A stretch of DNA of 64,000 nt from Melioribacteraceae bacterium (GCA_011525875.1 WYBN01000001.1:1-64000), one strand, 5' to 3'. Counted from the stretch's first letter, positions 45,330-54,713 are shown. Numbers and translations are program-made. Notes: generated by a model from the sequence alone, not told the origin.

Positions 45330-45755
45330 TTATTCTTTGACCGCCTTAAATGAATATGTTATATCAACTGCTTTCTGAAGCATTGCAGTTACGCTGCAAT
45401 ATTTTGTCTGAGATAGTTCGATTGCTCTTTCAAGGTCTGCATTTTTTAATTCTTTGCCGTAAAAAATATATTCAATATGAATCTTTGTGTAAACCTGAGG
45501 GTGTTCGTCAGCAGATTCGGCGGAGATGTTCATTTCAAATTTGTCCAGTTTAACGCGTTTTTTGCTCAATATTGCGGCAACGTCGCTGCCGCTGCAACCG
45601 CCGAGTGAAAGTAAAAGTAATTCCTTCGGTCTTATCCCCGCATTACTTCCGCCGAAATTTTCCGGACCATCCATCATTACCCAATGATTTGAGTCTGTTT
45701 TCCCGGCAAATGTGATGCCTTGAAGTTGTTTAACAAATGCTTTCTTTTGTGCCAT
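45330..45755 (-). CDS. OsmC/Ohr family protein
   Basis: The 141-residue protein is of the OsmC family (thiol-dependent peroxidases and relatives): GITFAGKTDSNHWVMMDGP, RPKELLLLSLGGCSGSDVAAILSKKRVKLDKF with the first cysteine, and ELSQTKYCSVTAML with the second. The two cysteines are spaced as in active peroxidases. It probably detoxifies organic hydroperoxides, although the closest relatives of this YhfA-like shape are less well studied. GAGGT precedes the ATG and a terminator follows. Confidence 0.88.
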   Translation of the reverse strand: MAQKKAFVKQLQGITFAGKTDSNHWVMMDGPENFGGSNAGIRPKELLLLSLGGCSGSDVAAILSKKRVKLDKFEMNISAESADEHPQVYTKIHIEYIFYGKELKNADLERAIELSQTKYCSVTAMLQKAVDITYSFKAVKE

Positions 45756-45815
45756 TCTAACCTCAATAATTTTTTGGAATATGATGCAAGTTTTTACTAA
45801 CAGATTCAGAATAGT

Positions 45816-46829
45816 TTAATTAAAAAAAAAATCTCTTATTTCCCGGCTGCATCTGTCAAGCTCGCAACCGACAGCAAGGTGCCCGCAATTGTTATCGAGA
45901 ATAAGAAGTTTCGCATTAATTTTTTCGGCAAGTTCCATTGAAGTTTTGGGATGCAGTAGATGATCCGTTAAAGAAATGATCATAAAAACCTCTGCGGTTA
46001 TTACATTTGCTGCGGAGTCAATTGAGTTGCCGAAACGATTATAAATATTATGAGATATCATTGCTTTTAACTGAGCTCGGTAATTATCAATTGTAAAAGT
46101 AACGCCCGGCTCTCTGTCGAAAGAATCTAAATATTTTTTGAATTCATCGGCGTTTATTTTTTCGGCAAGATAATCGGGAGTTCTACCAAGCTGTGCGCTC
46201 AACATGCTTAATATTTTATTTATCTGCCGGTCATCTGCGCCTAATTTTCTGTAACTATCAATAATTTCGAGGCGGATATTCCACTGAAGAAGATCATTTG
46301 CGGTGCTTTTAGGAGTGCAGACATAAGGGACGGCTTTTTTAATATACTCTGGATATGACGTAATCCATTCAAAAACCTGCATGCTTCCCATCGAACCGCC
46401 GACTGCTCCGTAAATTTTATTGAAGCCGAAAATATTTTTCAGCAGGTGATATTGAGAATTAACCATATCGCGGATAGATATTTCAGGGAAACTTTGCGGT
46501 CCATAATTTGAAGGTGAAGTAGAAATTCCGTTGCCTAAGGCATCTATAGCAACAACAAAATACAAAGAGTCGTCTACAAATCCATTTTTCCCGATCAGAC
46601 CAGAAAGCTGTTCGGAACTGCCGCCGAACCACGTTAAGAATAAAATAACATTCGATGAATCGCCGTTCAATTTGCCGAATGTTCTATAGCCTATTCTGCA
46701 ATCTATTAAAGTATCGCCGTTCGTCAAGGGCAGTCTGCCTATATCAGCAAACTGCAGCTTCGGCTGAGGAAGTAAATCAGCAGCGAGCAGGAAAATGAAA
46801 ATCAGAATGTACCGATACATATATTTCAT
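45816..46829 (-). CDS. Secreted alpha/beta hydrolase of the MetX-like family
   Basis: The 337-residue protein looks like homoserine acyltransferase (MetX) in sequence: IGYRTFGKLNGDSSNVILFL, the nucleophile Ser in GAVGGSMGSMQVFEW, Asp in SLTDHLLHP and His in NNCGHLAVGCE. It carries a signal peptide (about 1-22) that MetX enzymes lack, so it is probably a periplasmic hydrolase or acyltransferase and not the methionine enzyme. It lies 11 bases after cdsA. The substrate is unknown. Confidence 0.78.
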   Translation of the reverse strand: MKYMYRYILIFIFLLAADLLPQPKLQFADIGRLPLTNGDTLIDCRIGYRTFGKLNGDSSNVILFLTWFGGSSEQLSGLIGKNGFVDDSLYFVVAIDALGNGISTSPSNYGPQSFPEISIRDMVNSQYHLLKNIFGFNKIYGAVGGSMGSMQVFEWITSYPEYIKKAVPYVCTPKSTANDLLQWNIRLEIIDSYRKLGADDRQINKILSMLSAQLGRTPDYLAEKINADEFKKYLDSFDREPGVTFTIDNYRAQLKAMISHNIYNRFGNSIDSAANVITAEVFMIISLTDHLLHPKTSMELAEKINAKLLILDNNCGHLAVGCELDRCSREIRDFFFN

Positions 46830-46840
46830 ACGATTACCCG

Positions 46841-47665
46841 TTAATAGTATTGGAAGTACAAATACATATAGATGAAGGGAGCCGAATAAATTAATGAGTC
46901 AAAACGGTCAAGCATACCGCCGTGACCAGGAATTATGGAGGAAGAGTCTTTTACGCCGGCGTCGCGCTTTATCATGCTTTCAACAAGGTCTCCCGTCTGT
47001 CCGATAACTCCTACAATCAATCCGAAAACCATTACATCCTGCCATGAAAAGAAGTCGATGAGTAAAATCTTCAACGCAGCCATTGAAATGAGCGCAAATA
47101 CAAACCCAGCAACTGCGCCTTCCCAGCTCTTATTGGGACTTATTCTCGGGAAAAGTTTATGCTTCCCGAAAGCAGTGCCCAAAAAATATGCTGCGGAATC
47201 GCAGACCCAAATTGATATCAAAATTGAAATAATCAGAAAGCCGCTTTGTTCGTACATAATTTCATTTCCATGGTAGAACTCACGGATGCTTATTAAAGAG
47301 GATGAAAATAAACCTACGTAAAAAACCCCGAACAGTGTTAATCCGGAATTAATAATTGCCGATTTTTTTTTTCGAAAAAGTTCTGCGCTGAGAATAGCTA
47401 TAGTTATGAGCAGAAATAGAATGTTTATTTCAATGAAAGGGGAATAAGAATTTATACATATAATTAATACCGAAAGAAAACCAGCGGCAAGATTAATATG
47501 AGCTTCCTTTTTTTGTGCCATAGTGAAAAACTCATGGAATGCTGTCAGAGTTAAAATGGAAACAAAAAAAAGGAATGGCAGTCTGCCTATATAAGCGACG
47601 AATAATAGCAAGGGTATTGCGATAAGCGAGACAATAATTCTTACAGAGCGATTCGATAAATCCAT
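46841..47665 (-). CDS. cdsA: Phosphatidate cytidylyltransferase
   Basis: The 274-residue membrane enzyme with about eight TM helices makes CDP-diacylglycerol for phospholipid synthesis. The family signature is complete near the C-terminus: SMIKRDAGVKDSS followed by IIPGHGGMLDRFDS. SPNKSWEGAVAGF is also typical. It follows the zinc-ribbon gene directly (stop and start adjacent) in a five-gene minus-strand unit. Confidence 0.95.
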   Translation of the reverse strand: MDLSNRSVRIIVSLIAIPLLLFVAYIGRLPFLFFVSILTLTAFHEFFTMAQKKEAHINLAAGFLSVLIICINSYSPFIEINILFLLITIAILSAELFRKKKSAIINSGLTLFGVFYVGLFSSSLISIREFYHGNEIMYEQSGFLIISILISIWVCDSAAYFLGTAFGKHKLFPRISPNKSWEGAVAGFVFALISMAALKILLIDFFSWQDVMVFGLIVGVIGQTGDLVESMIKRDAGVKDSSSIIPGHGGMLDRFDSLIYSAPFIYMYLYFQYY

Positions 47666-47998
47666 TTATTCTTCCGAGCGGCTGCTAATATCGTTGAGTA
47701 TAGCTAAAGCATCTTCAGCATCCTCTTTGCCAACAAGAACTTTTATAACAGAAAGGTCGCCGACGCCTGGGAAACTGCTGTCGCGCTGGGATAGAATTTG
47801 TGTTTCAATCTCTGCGCTTTCAAGATTAGTTTTTAGTGTCTCCGCTTCTATAAAACTGTCTGTAGTGGTCAGAACAATCCAATCGGATTCGTGCTTCTGC
47901 TGCTTCTCGAATTCTTCAATTTCAATAAGCTCTCTGCCGCAGTCAGGGCATGTTTTAATTCCTTTGACATATTCATACTTACAGTTAGGACATATCAT
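47666..47998 (-). CDS. Zinc-ribbon and DUF2007-type small protein
   Basis: A 110-residue protein. MICPNCKYEYVKGIKTCPDCGREL gives a zinc ribbon with two CxxC pairs (in blocks), and the second half, VLTTTDSFIEAETLKTNLESA then VLVGKEDAEDALAIL, resembles the DUF2007 (putative signal transducing) ferredoxin-like fold. It may sense or bind a small partner. It overlaps the end of the CPBP gene by 14 bases and GGAGG within that gene is its ribosome site. Confidence 0.7.
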   Translation of the reverse strand: MICPNCKYEYVKGIKTCPDCGRELIEIEEFEKQQKHESDWIVLTTTDSFIEAETLKTNLESAEIETQILSQRDSSFPGVGDLSVIKVLVGKEDAEDALAILNDISSRSEE

Positions 47999-48965
47999 AA
48001 TCGCCTCCGTTTGTTTTTTTTCTTGAATAAAAATTGTTTAGATAATTCATGAAAAATATAAATACTGCCAGCAGAATAAAAAACATTACAGTTTGTGATG
48101 AGATACTCTCGGCATCAATTACATTAGTAGAAAAGATTTCTTCGCTGCCAAAAATAAAGTAAGCCGTGACAGTGATAAAATTATTCAGAAAATGCAGCAT
48201 AACGGGAATTAGTATCGAGTCTGAACGGTAAGCTGAATAGCCAAGATAAATACCGAGAACTATAAGTGGAATCAGCCCGTATGGATTAAAGTGATATAAA
48301 CCGAAGAAGAGAGAAGTAATAATTATAGCTTTGGCGGGTCTATATTTTTGTTCGAAACTTTTCTGGACAAAACCTCGAAAAAAAACTTCTTCGCAAATTC
48401 CCGGGACGACAGCTACTACGAAAACGATAAATATACCCTCGTAGAAATTTGTGGCGCTTAATAATTCTCCGTAAGTTGTTTCAACAAGCTCGTTCAGCTT
48501 GTCGAAAAGAGTTTTGATTGAATTAACAAAAGCGCTGCTATCGGCAAGTTTTTGGATTAAAAAATTCTGTAGATATAAAAATGTTTGCAATGTTGGGATT
48601 AGAATCAACAGCCCGATTGTGTATAATCCGGCTTCCTTCATTGACGGCATTTTAAGTCTTATTACAAGCGGCACGTTATTGTAAACGAGCTTTGAGAAAA
48701 TCAATGCGGGCGCAAGTATCAGTAATATCTGTCCGCCAGCTGTAAGTATTCTCATTATGTTAATATCGGCGGATTCCAGATTAAGACCAAAAATTGCGAG
48801 GGTGATTATACTGCCTCCGATCTGGTAGAGAAAAAAAACTACTATCAAGCTGAAGTAGGCGGCTTGAACTGGAGACATTGCAGCATTTTTAAGAGGATCA
48901 TAATCAAACGCCGTTAAAAATTCTTGGGAAGAATTATGATTTGATCCGGGTTCTTGTTCGCTCAT
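47985..48965 (-). CDS. CPBP-family intramembrane metalloprotease
   Basis: The 326-residue protein has about eight TM helices and the three CPBP/Abi motifs: GICEEVFFRGFVQ (glutamate pair plus Arg), FFGLYHFNPYGLIPL (first His) and PVMLHFLNN (second His). Family members process CAAX proteins in eukaryotes, while bacterial ones act on membrane peptides or in immunity to bacteriocins. The client here is not known. It starts the group CPBP, zinc ribbon, cdsA, MetX-like. Confidence 0.88.
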   Translation of the reverse strand: MSEQEPGSNHNSSQEFLTAFDYDPLKNAAMSPVQAAYFSLIVVFFLYQIGGSIITLAIFGLNLESADINIMRILTAGGQILLILAPALIFSKLVYNNVPLVIRLKMPSMKEAGLYTIGLLILIPTLQTFLYLQNFLIQKLADSSAFVNSIKTLFDKLNELVETTYGELLSATNFYEGIFIVFVVAVVPGICEEVFFRGFVQKSFEQKYRPAKAIIITSLFFGLYHFNPYGLIPLIVLGIYLGYSAYRSDSILIPVMLHFLNNFITVTAYFIFGSEEIFSTNVIDAESISSQTVMFFILLAVFIFFMNYLNNFYSRKKTNGGDYDMS

Positions 48966-49055
48966 TTAATCCCAGTTGGTATATCGCATAATATCAAATG
49001 TAAATAAAAATCCGATTAAATAGAAGTTATACCCGGCAAGAATCGGCAAATCTAA

Positions 49056-49847
49056 TTATTTAACTCTTGATAACAGCTCCGACTTAAGCCCTTCGTATGA
49101 TGTTAATTCCGCATCTATTGAACCGATCAAAACCTTAGTCTTTACTTTTACAGGTATCCTTAAGTCATCATCAGACAACCAAATAATTATGTTGCCTTCG
49201 CTTTTGAACAATCCGCCTTCTTTGACGAGAGGTTCAATAATAATGCAGTCAAAGGTTCCGGCTGATACTGTAATTCTTTCTTTGCCGAGATAGACCACGT
49301 CAAGAGGGTAAGTTTTTTCTTTAAAGAAATTTACAAGACTTACCTTGTCGCCCGGTTTCATATTTGAAAAGTCAATAACTCTTGTATAATAAAATGCTGA
49401 TACAATATCGAGAACATTTTCAGGAATATCGTAAGTGCCTTTTTTTGTCTTTGCTTTGTTTCTGCGCTGATCAAAGAATGCGGAGTAATCTCGTTTGTAT
49501 TTGCCCTCTCTTATGTGCTGTTCGAAACGCCAGGGGAATATGCCTTCAACGTCAACATAAGATTCATACCTGTCGCGGACTTTGTAGAAAGAATCAAAAG
49601 CGGGAACGGAGTTAACCGTAAAATTTATATGATAAACATCTCTGCCCGACATTTTCTTTACTGATGGAATTTCCATAACTGCAATACCTGCAGTAACAAA
49701 ACCGTATTTCACGTCGAAGGTAAGTTTCTCTCCGACTTCAAATGCTTTATTTTCTATAACTCTGAAATCGGATTTCTGCGGATAGAGATTGCTTGATAAC
49801 ATCAAAGCAGATAAAAATAAAAGGGTAAATATTTTATTTGGATTCAT
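49056..49847 (-). CDS. DUF3108 domain-containing exported protein
   Basis: The 263-residue protein has a signal peptide (about 1-23) and a beta-rich body with FEVGEKLTFDVKYGFVTAGIAVMEI, FYKVRDRYESYVD and IIIWLSDDDLRIPVKVKTKVLIGSIDAELTSY (in two blocks), all typical of DUF3108. The fold is lipocalin-like and the family is periplasmic or outer-membrane linked with no agreed function. It lies apart from its neighbours by about 90 and 160 bases. Confidence 0.85.
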   Translation of the reverse strand: MNPNKIFTLLFLSALMLSSNLYPQKSDFRVIENKAFEVGEKLTFDVKYGFVTAGIAVMEIPSVKKMSGRDVYHINFTVNSVPAFDSFYKVRDRYESYVDVEGIFPWRFEQHIREGKYKRDYSAFFDQRRNKAKTKKGTYDIPENVLDIVSAFYYTRVIDFSNMKPGDKVSLVNFFKEKTYPLDVVYLGKERITVSAGTFDCIIIEPLVKEGGLFKSEGNIIIWLSDDDLRIPVKVKTKVLIGSIDAELTSYEGLKSELLSRVK

Positions 49848-50006
49848 GACAATTCCATTTTTGTTTTACTTATAAGAAAACAATTTCAATGCCAAGATAA
49901 TTATAAATAAATAATGACTTACTGGAAATTTAACTCAAAAAAAAATACGTCAATCTTATACTGAAAAATTTTGTGAACAAACTGTCTAAAATATTAGGCA
50001 AATAAA

Positions 50007-50654
50007 TTACTGCGATCCGAAGGTTTTAAAAGTTTTATTCAATTTATGTTTTGTGACATAATTATTTCCTTCGATAAAAAAACGCCATTCCAATTCACGG
50101 GATTTTTTTATTCCGATTCGCTGTGAACAAACAACAGAAAAGTTATCAGCATCACCGCCTTCGGCAAGAAAAATTCTGTCGCCTGTTAAATCAACACCAT
50201 TATTCTTTTTTGTTATCCCGAATGCAATGCAGATTTTGCCGGGACCGCTAGTTAAATTTATTTTTTCTTGCCCGGTAACTTTTCTTCTTCCATAACGGTT
50301 ACGGCTCATTAAAGCGATGCCCTCAATAGGCTCAATTCCTCTAATAAGAACGCCCTGTCCTGTGCCTTTGATGCCGGCCACAACGTTGCAGCAGTAATAC
50401 ATTCCATAAGTAAAATAGACGTATAAAAAACCGCCGCCGCCGAACATGACTTCATTTCTGCGGGTTATACCGCCGAACGAATGCGAAGCTTCGTCAACTC
50501 TGCCGTCATAAGCTTCCACTTCTACAATTCTGCCGGCAATAATTCCACTGGAAAGTTTTCTGCAAAAAATTTTCCCAATTAAATCCGGAGCCAGTTCCGC
50601 TGCATCACGCTGGTAAAAATCTTTTGGGAGTTTTGAGGAAATAAGAGAGTTCAT
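50007..50654 (-). CDS. 3-methyladenine DNA glycosylase (AAG/MPG type)
   Basis: The 215-residue base-excision enzyme removes alkylated purines. Signatures: VEVEAYDGRVDEASHSFGG with the catalytic Glu, RNEVMFGGGGFLYVYFTYGMYYCCNVV (the Tyr-rich intercalation region, in blocks), GVLIRGIEPIEG, and LTSGPGKICIAFGI. No lexA-like palindrome lies upstream. It is the last gene of the group lptE, glycosyltransferase, TPR protein, glycosylase, spaced by 2 to 16 bases. Confidence 0.94.
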   Translation of the reverse strand: MNSLISSKLPKDFYQRDAAELAPDLIGKIFCRKLSSGIIAGRIVEVEAYDGRVDEASHSFGGITRRNEVMFGGGGFLYVYFTYGMYYCCNVVAGIKGTGQGVLIRGIEPIEGIALMSRNRYGRRKVTGQEKINLTSGPGKICIAFGITKKNNGVDLTGDRIFLAEGGDADNFSVVCSQRIGIKKSRELEWRFFIEGNNYVTKHKLNKTFKTFGSQ

Positions 50655-50668
50655 AATAGCGGAAACTA

Positions 50669-51370
50669 TTATTTCATCCTTTGCCGGATCAGTTCTATTT
50701 TTTGCTGATAGTAGTCTGACTGTGCAGGATTGACTTCTTTTAAGGTTTCGTAAATCGCTAATGCTTCTTTCAAGTTTCCCTGATTGAAATAAATTTTAGC
50801 AAGTGTTTCGGATACGAGGCTTTTACCCGGTTTGATGGCATCGTCAAAAGTATCTGTATCCGTTAATGTTTCTTTTACCGTTTGCTCATCCGATTGCGGC
50901 ATTGACGCTTTAGAAAGTTTCTCGGCTAATTCCTCCAGATCCAAATCGTAGGTATCCTCTATAGGGATTCCTTTCGTTTCTTTTTCTTCAGTGATTCTTT
51001 TTGCGCTCACATCGGAGATTTCGTTGACGAAAAAGGAAGAAGCTCTTTTCCCGGGCGGAAGCGAATGATCTACAACAATTGCATCAATTTTTTCCAAATA
51101 ATAATCGGTTGTCGCCGTGCAATTTATTATGCCTGAAGCATCACTAATAATTTTTTTTGCTTCGTCTTTGCTTCCGGTAACTGCTAAAGCGACGGCATAA
51201 ATCAAATATGCTGTGGGATAGTTTGGGTAATATTTAATCCCTTTCTCTAAAATAGAAAGAGCCTCGGATGTATTTCCAAGATCAAGCTGTTTTGCCGCAA
51301 CTCTTGCGAATAAAGGCGACTCATTGTTGAACTCATAAACGAGTTCTATTTTATCCGAAGCAGATACCAA
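50669..51370 (-). CDS. TPR protein of unknown function
   Basis: The 233-residue cytoplasmic protein has TPR-like helices at both ends (LGNTSEALSILEKGIKYYPN; IYFNQGNLKEALAIYETL) flanking a low-complexity acidic middle (about 120-180). It starts at TTG 51370, one base after the stop of the glycosyltransferase gene, so it is translationally linked and may bind or scaffold that enzyme. Confidence 0.7.
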   Translation of the reverse strand: MVSASDKIELVYEFNNESPLFARVAAKQLDLGNTSEALSILEKGIKYYPNYPTAYLIYAVALAVTGSKDEAKKIISDASGIINCTATTDYYLEKIDAIVVDHSLPPGKRASSFFVNEISDVSAKRITEEKETKGIPIEDTYDLDLEELAEKLSKASMPQSDEQTVKETLTDTDTFDDAIKPGKSLVSETLAKIYFNQGNLKEALAIYETLKEVNPAQSDYYQQKIELIRQRMK

Positions 51371-51371
51371 T

Positions 51372-52850
51372 CTAATTACCCGTTGCTTTCACTTTATTCT
51401 TTTTAATTATTCCCTGCCTGATTGACATGACGGACACAATGCCGAATCCGAAGAAGAACATCAAATGGAATGGAAGCGCGGCAATTTCCCAAAAGTAAAT
51501 TGATGCTATTACGCCAATCGAACAGTAAAGAGCAAGTATCAATTCAATTATTGCCGAGTTGTCAATTTTCATTTTTTGAAGATATGTGTTCGATACAATG
51601 GCTTTCTCGTTCTCAACAACATTAAATTTTGGTGTGCGAACAAACTCGGATTTGCGGCTGATTAAGCCTTCGATTACCGCTCTAGTATTATTTAAAGCAA
51701 AGCCCATGCTGCCTGCCATAAATATTGGGAATAAGACTATTTTTTTCCGCCAGTCAATGTAAACATCTTTTTGAGCGTATAAATAGAATAGAAAAGAACT
51801 GATGAAAGCCAAAACAAATATTGACATGAAATTGAAAAAGTTATCGTACGGTCCGCTGTTTTTAATAAATATTAATGGCACATTCAAAATCCCTGCAAGA
51901 AGAATAAACGGAAAGACAATATTATTAGTCAAATGAAAAGTAGACTGAAGTTTTACCTTTAAATCTATATTGGCTTTCCATACCATCGGCAAAAGTTTCT
52001 TAGCCGTTTCAATTGCTCCTTTAGTCCACCGGAACTGCTGCGCTTTCAAAGCATTAATTTCAAGGGGTAATTCGGCGGGAGTGGTAAAGTCACGAAGAAA
52101 AATAAATTTCCATCCTTTTAACTGTGCTCTGAAACTTAAGTCCAGGTCTTCGGTTAATGTGTCTGCGTGCCAGTTGCCGGCATCTTCTATGCAGCTCTTT
52201 TTCCAAACGCCGCCGGTTCCGTTGAAGTTGATAAAGAAGCCGGCTTTATTTCTAACTGTCTGCTCAATAACAAAATGACCGTTCAAAGCCAAAGCCTGAA
52301 TTTTTGTCAGTAAAGAAAAATCTTCGTTTAAATGTTCCCAGCGTGTTTGAACCATTCCAACATTGTCGTCGGCAAAATATTGAAGCGTGCTCTTCAGAAA
52401 ATCTTTTTTAGGCAGGAAGTCAGCGTCAAAAATAGCAATGTAGTCTCCAGTCGCCGTTTTTAATCCCTCTTTTAGCGCACCAGCTTTGAATCCCTCGCGG
52501 TTCTGCCTTCGGATATGAAGAATATTAAAACCGAGATTGAATTTCTCTTCAACCTTTTTTCGGACGATGTCAACTGTCTCATCCGTTGAATCATCGAGCA
52601 CTTGAATTTCAAGTTTCGCTTTGTTGTAGTCGATCTCGCAGACGGAATCAATCAGCCTTTCGGCTACATACATTTCGTTATACAGGGGGAGCTGTATCGT
52701 AACGGTGGAATTAAATTCGTTCTGTCCGGTTTTATCGTGCTCTTTTTTTTCAAATTTATTGTGATAATAAATCATAATAAATCCATGGCTCGAAAATACA
52801 AGCAGTACGAACAATGAAAATATGTAAACAAATAGAATTATTTCGTTCAT
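51372..52850 (-). CDS. Family 2 glycosyltransferase, cellulose synthase-like
   Basis: The 492-residue membrane protein has an N-terminal TM helix, a GT-A domain with VTIQLPLYNE, DDSTDET, AIFDADFLP (DxD), TLTEDLDLSFRAQLKGW (TED) and QQFRWTKG (QxxRW), then four to five TM helices. The TED and QxxRW motifs suggest a processive or cellulose-synthase-like enzyme, as in hyaluronan or glucosylceramide synthases. The acceptor and sugar are unknown. The start is set at ATG 52850 with AGAGAA before it; a longer frame would overlap lptE. Confidence 0.85.
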   Translation of the reverse strand: MNEIILFVYIFSLFVLLVFSSHGFIMIYYHNKFEKKEHDKTGQNEFNSTVTIQLPLYNEMYVAERLIDSVCEIDYNKAKLEIQVLDDSTDETVDIVRKKVEEKFNLGFNILHIRRQNREGFKAGALKEGLKTATGDYIAIFDADFLPKKDFLKSTLQYFADDNVGMVQTRWEHLNEDFSLLTKIQALALNGHFVIEQTVRNKAGFFINFNGTGGVWKKSCIEDAGNWHADTLTEDLDLSFRAQLKGWKFIFLRDFTTPAELPLEINALKAQQFRWTKGAIETAKKLLPMVWKANIDLKVKLQSTFHLTNNIVFPFILLAGILNVPLIFIKNSGPYDNFFNFMSIFVLAFISSFLFYLYAQKDVYIDWRKKIVLFPIFMAGSMGFALNNTRAVIEGLISRKSEFVRTPKFNVVENEKAIVSNTYLQKMKIDNSAIIELILALYCSIGVIASIYFWEIAALPFHLMFFFGFGIVSVMSIRQGIIKKNKVKATGN

Positions 52851-52866
52851 AAAGTTCTCTTTAGTT

Positions 52867-53397
52867 TTACCAGTTGGAAACAACCGCTAATAAAATATCT
52901 TCCGTAATTAATTCGACCGCTTCGGTCAGCGCATTATTCCTGGAAGTGAGGAAATCAGCGGCATCGTAAGTAGTGTAATTCGAAAACGTTTTGTCTATCA
53001 ATGTTTGTTTTTTGATCATGTCTCTATAAAGAACTTTTACCGAAATTGTAAGCCGTCTGAGCGTTGCCTTTTCAGCCTGCCCGGCGGCGGTTGTAGAAAC
53101 AGCTTCGGGGTTGTCATTTATCGAAAGTATTGTGCATTCGAGCAAAGCATCGGCGTTAACGCGCTCGGTAACCTCAAGATTATTATCATTGATAAATTTT
53201 TGGATCAGCTCATTTGTGAAATCGTTGCTTAGATTCGGCTCACCCGAGCCGCTTCGGTCGGCAAACATCGGTATTGCTATAGTCTGCAAATGCGGCGGAA
53301 CAGAAGCCCCTGTAAAAGAATAACTGCATCCTACCAATAATGAAATCAACGCTGATGCGATAAGCAGCGCCGCCGAAGATTTTAATTTAACCGACAT
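52867..53397 (-). CDS. lptE: LptE-type LPS assembly lipoprotein
   Basis: The protein is about 176 residues from ATG 53397, with a lipoprotein signal (ALISLLVGC) and the LptE family pattern CSYSFTGASVPPHLQTIAIP, EPNLSNDFTNELIQKFIND, LECTILSI and KVLYRDMIKKQTLIDKTFSNY. It should plug the LptD barrel that delivers LPS to the outer surface. lptD itself is not in the window. An ATG 11 codons upstream is in frame; the later one is preferred for a clean signal peptide, but neither has a good ribosome site. Confidence 0.85.
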   Translation of the reverse strand: MSVKLKSSAALLIASALISLLVGCSYSFTGASVPPHLQTIAIPMFADRSGSGEPNLSNDFTNELIQKFINDNNLEVTERVNADALLECTILSINDNPEAVSTTAAGQAEKATLRRLTISVKVLYRDMIKKQTLIDKTFSNYTTYDAADFLTSRNNALTEAVELITEDILLAVVSNW

Positions 53398-53472
53398 GTA
53401 ATTAAAATAATTTAATAGAATTTTTGACATATATAATGATACGTATGTTAAAACGATTTACATAAAAAAAAT

Positions 53473-54576
53473 TCAAACATCATACTCTTTTAATTTTCTG
53501 TAAAGAGTCCTTTCGCTGATCCCGAGCAGATGAGCCGCCTTTTTCTTATTCCACTTAGTATGGTTTAAAGCATTAATAATAGCGTCTCTCTCAAGCACAT
53601 CCATCGGTATTACCTCTGAAATATTTGTATATCCCGGACTCTCTTCCTTTTGAGGGCTGTAATCGGATGCAATGCTTTTTAACTCTATCAAATCTTTTTT
53701 TATTTCAATTAATGCGCGGTATATCATTTCTCTATCCAGTTCTTCCGAAGGCTTATTCAGATGAACCGGAAGGTTTTTCAGCGTCCTGTCTTCTGCGTGA
53801 ATCGATAAAAGATGCATAAGATCATCGGAATCAAGTACATTAGATTGATTAAGCGCTAAAGAGGATTCAATCACGTTTTTCAACTCTCTGATATTGCCGG
53901 GCCAATAATAGTTATTTAACAGCTCGCGCGCTGAATCAGTGATATCAAATTTTCTTTTTAACTTGCCTGCAAACTGATCAATAAAAAAATCAACAAGAGC
54001 ATTTATATCTTCTTTTCTCTCGCGAAGGGGGGGAATTGTAAGCGTAACCGCTTTCAGTCTGAAAAACAGGTCTTTTCTAAATCTGCTATTACTAACCTCG
54101 TCCTGCAGATTTTTATTTGAGGCGGCGATAATTCTCACATCCACCTTTGTAACGGTTTCGCTGCCAAGTCTCATAAACTCGTTGGTTTCGAGAACGCGGA
54201 GCAGTTTTACTTGAGTTGTCAGAGGCATTTCGGCGATTTCATCAAGGAACAATGTGCCGCCGTTGGCAATTTCAAAATAACCTTTTCTGGAATCCACTGC
54301 GCCGGTGAAAGAACCTTTCTCGTGCCCGAAAAGTTCGCTCTCCAAAATACCCTCGGGTATAGCTCCGCAGTTTACACTTACAAGTTTTTTATCCGACCGG
54401 TTGCTGATTCCATGTATGGCGAGAGCAAATACTTCTTTGCCGACACCGCTTTCGCCGTGAAGCAAAACGGAAATATCGGATTTGGCGACCTGAATCATAA
54501 TATCAACCAAATCCTTAATTGCCTTTGATTTGCCTATAATTCCAAACTGTTTTTGTATTTCGTCTCTGTAAAGCAT
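53473..54576 (-). CDS. Sigma-54-dependent transcriptional activator, no sensor domain
   Basis: The 367-residue bacterial enhancer-binding protein has an AAA+ domain with Walker A GESGVGKE (41-48), the sigma-54-contacting loop GSFTGA (88-93), Walker B GGTLFLDE (107-114) and FFRLKAVTLTIPPLRERKEDI. A Fis-type HTH ends it (KAAHLLGISERTLYRKLKEY). It opens eight residues from the AAA+ core, so it has no receiver, GAF or PAS input domain. Control must come from partners or expression level. It lies 75 bases before the lptE start on the same strand and may regulate surface genes. GSFTGA is a known variant of GAFTGA. Confidence 0.92.
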   Translation of the reverse strand: MLYRDEIQKQFGIIGKSKAIKDLVDIMIQVAKSDISVLLHGESGVGKEVFALAIHGISNRSDKKLVSVNCGAIPEGILESELFGHEKGSFTGAVDSRKGYFEIANGGTLFLDEIAEMPLTTQVKLLRVLETNEFMRLGSETVTKVDVRIIAASNKNLQDEVSNSRFRKDLFFRLKAVTLTIPPLRERKEDINALVDFFIDQFAGKLKRKFDITDSARELLNNYYWPGNIRELKNVIESSLALNQSNVLDSDDLMHLLSIHAEDRTLKNLPVHLNKPSEELDREMIYRALIEIKKDLIELKSIASDYSPQKEESPGYTNISEVIPMDVLERDAIINALNHTKWNKKKAAHLLGISERTLYRKLKEYDV

Positions 54577-54713
54577 AAAAATTATTTTCTATTACCGTAA
54601 AAATACATGAATTTTTGGAATAATTTCTATGCAAATTGAAAGTGAATAGTGTAATCCAAGCTTCATTTTAATGTTTGTTATTCAGCTCGAATCAATAGAT
54701 CGAGGAAATTATT

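Noticed and set aside
45816-46829. Calling the MetX-like hydrolase metX for methionine synthesis
   Set aside because: It has a signal peptide and lies with cdsA and a protease; a secreted enzyme cannot serve cytoplasmic methionine synthesis as usual.
54577-54713. Possible sigma-54 promoter (TTGGAA...TATGCA) upstream of the activator gene
   Set aside because: The distance between the GG and GC pairs is 12 bases, not the required 10, and flanking consensus is poor.
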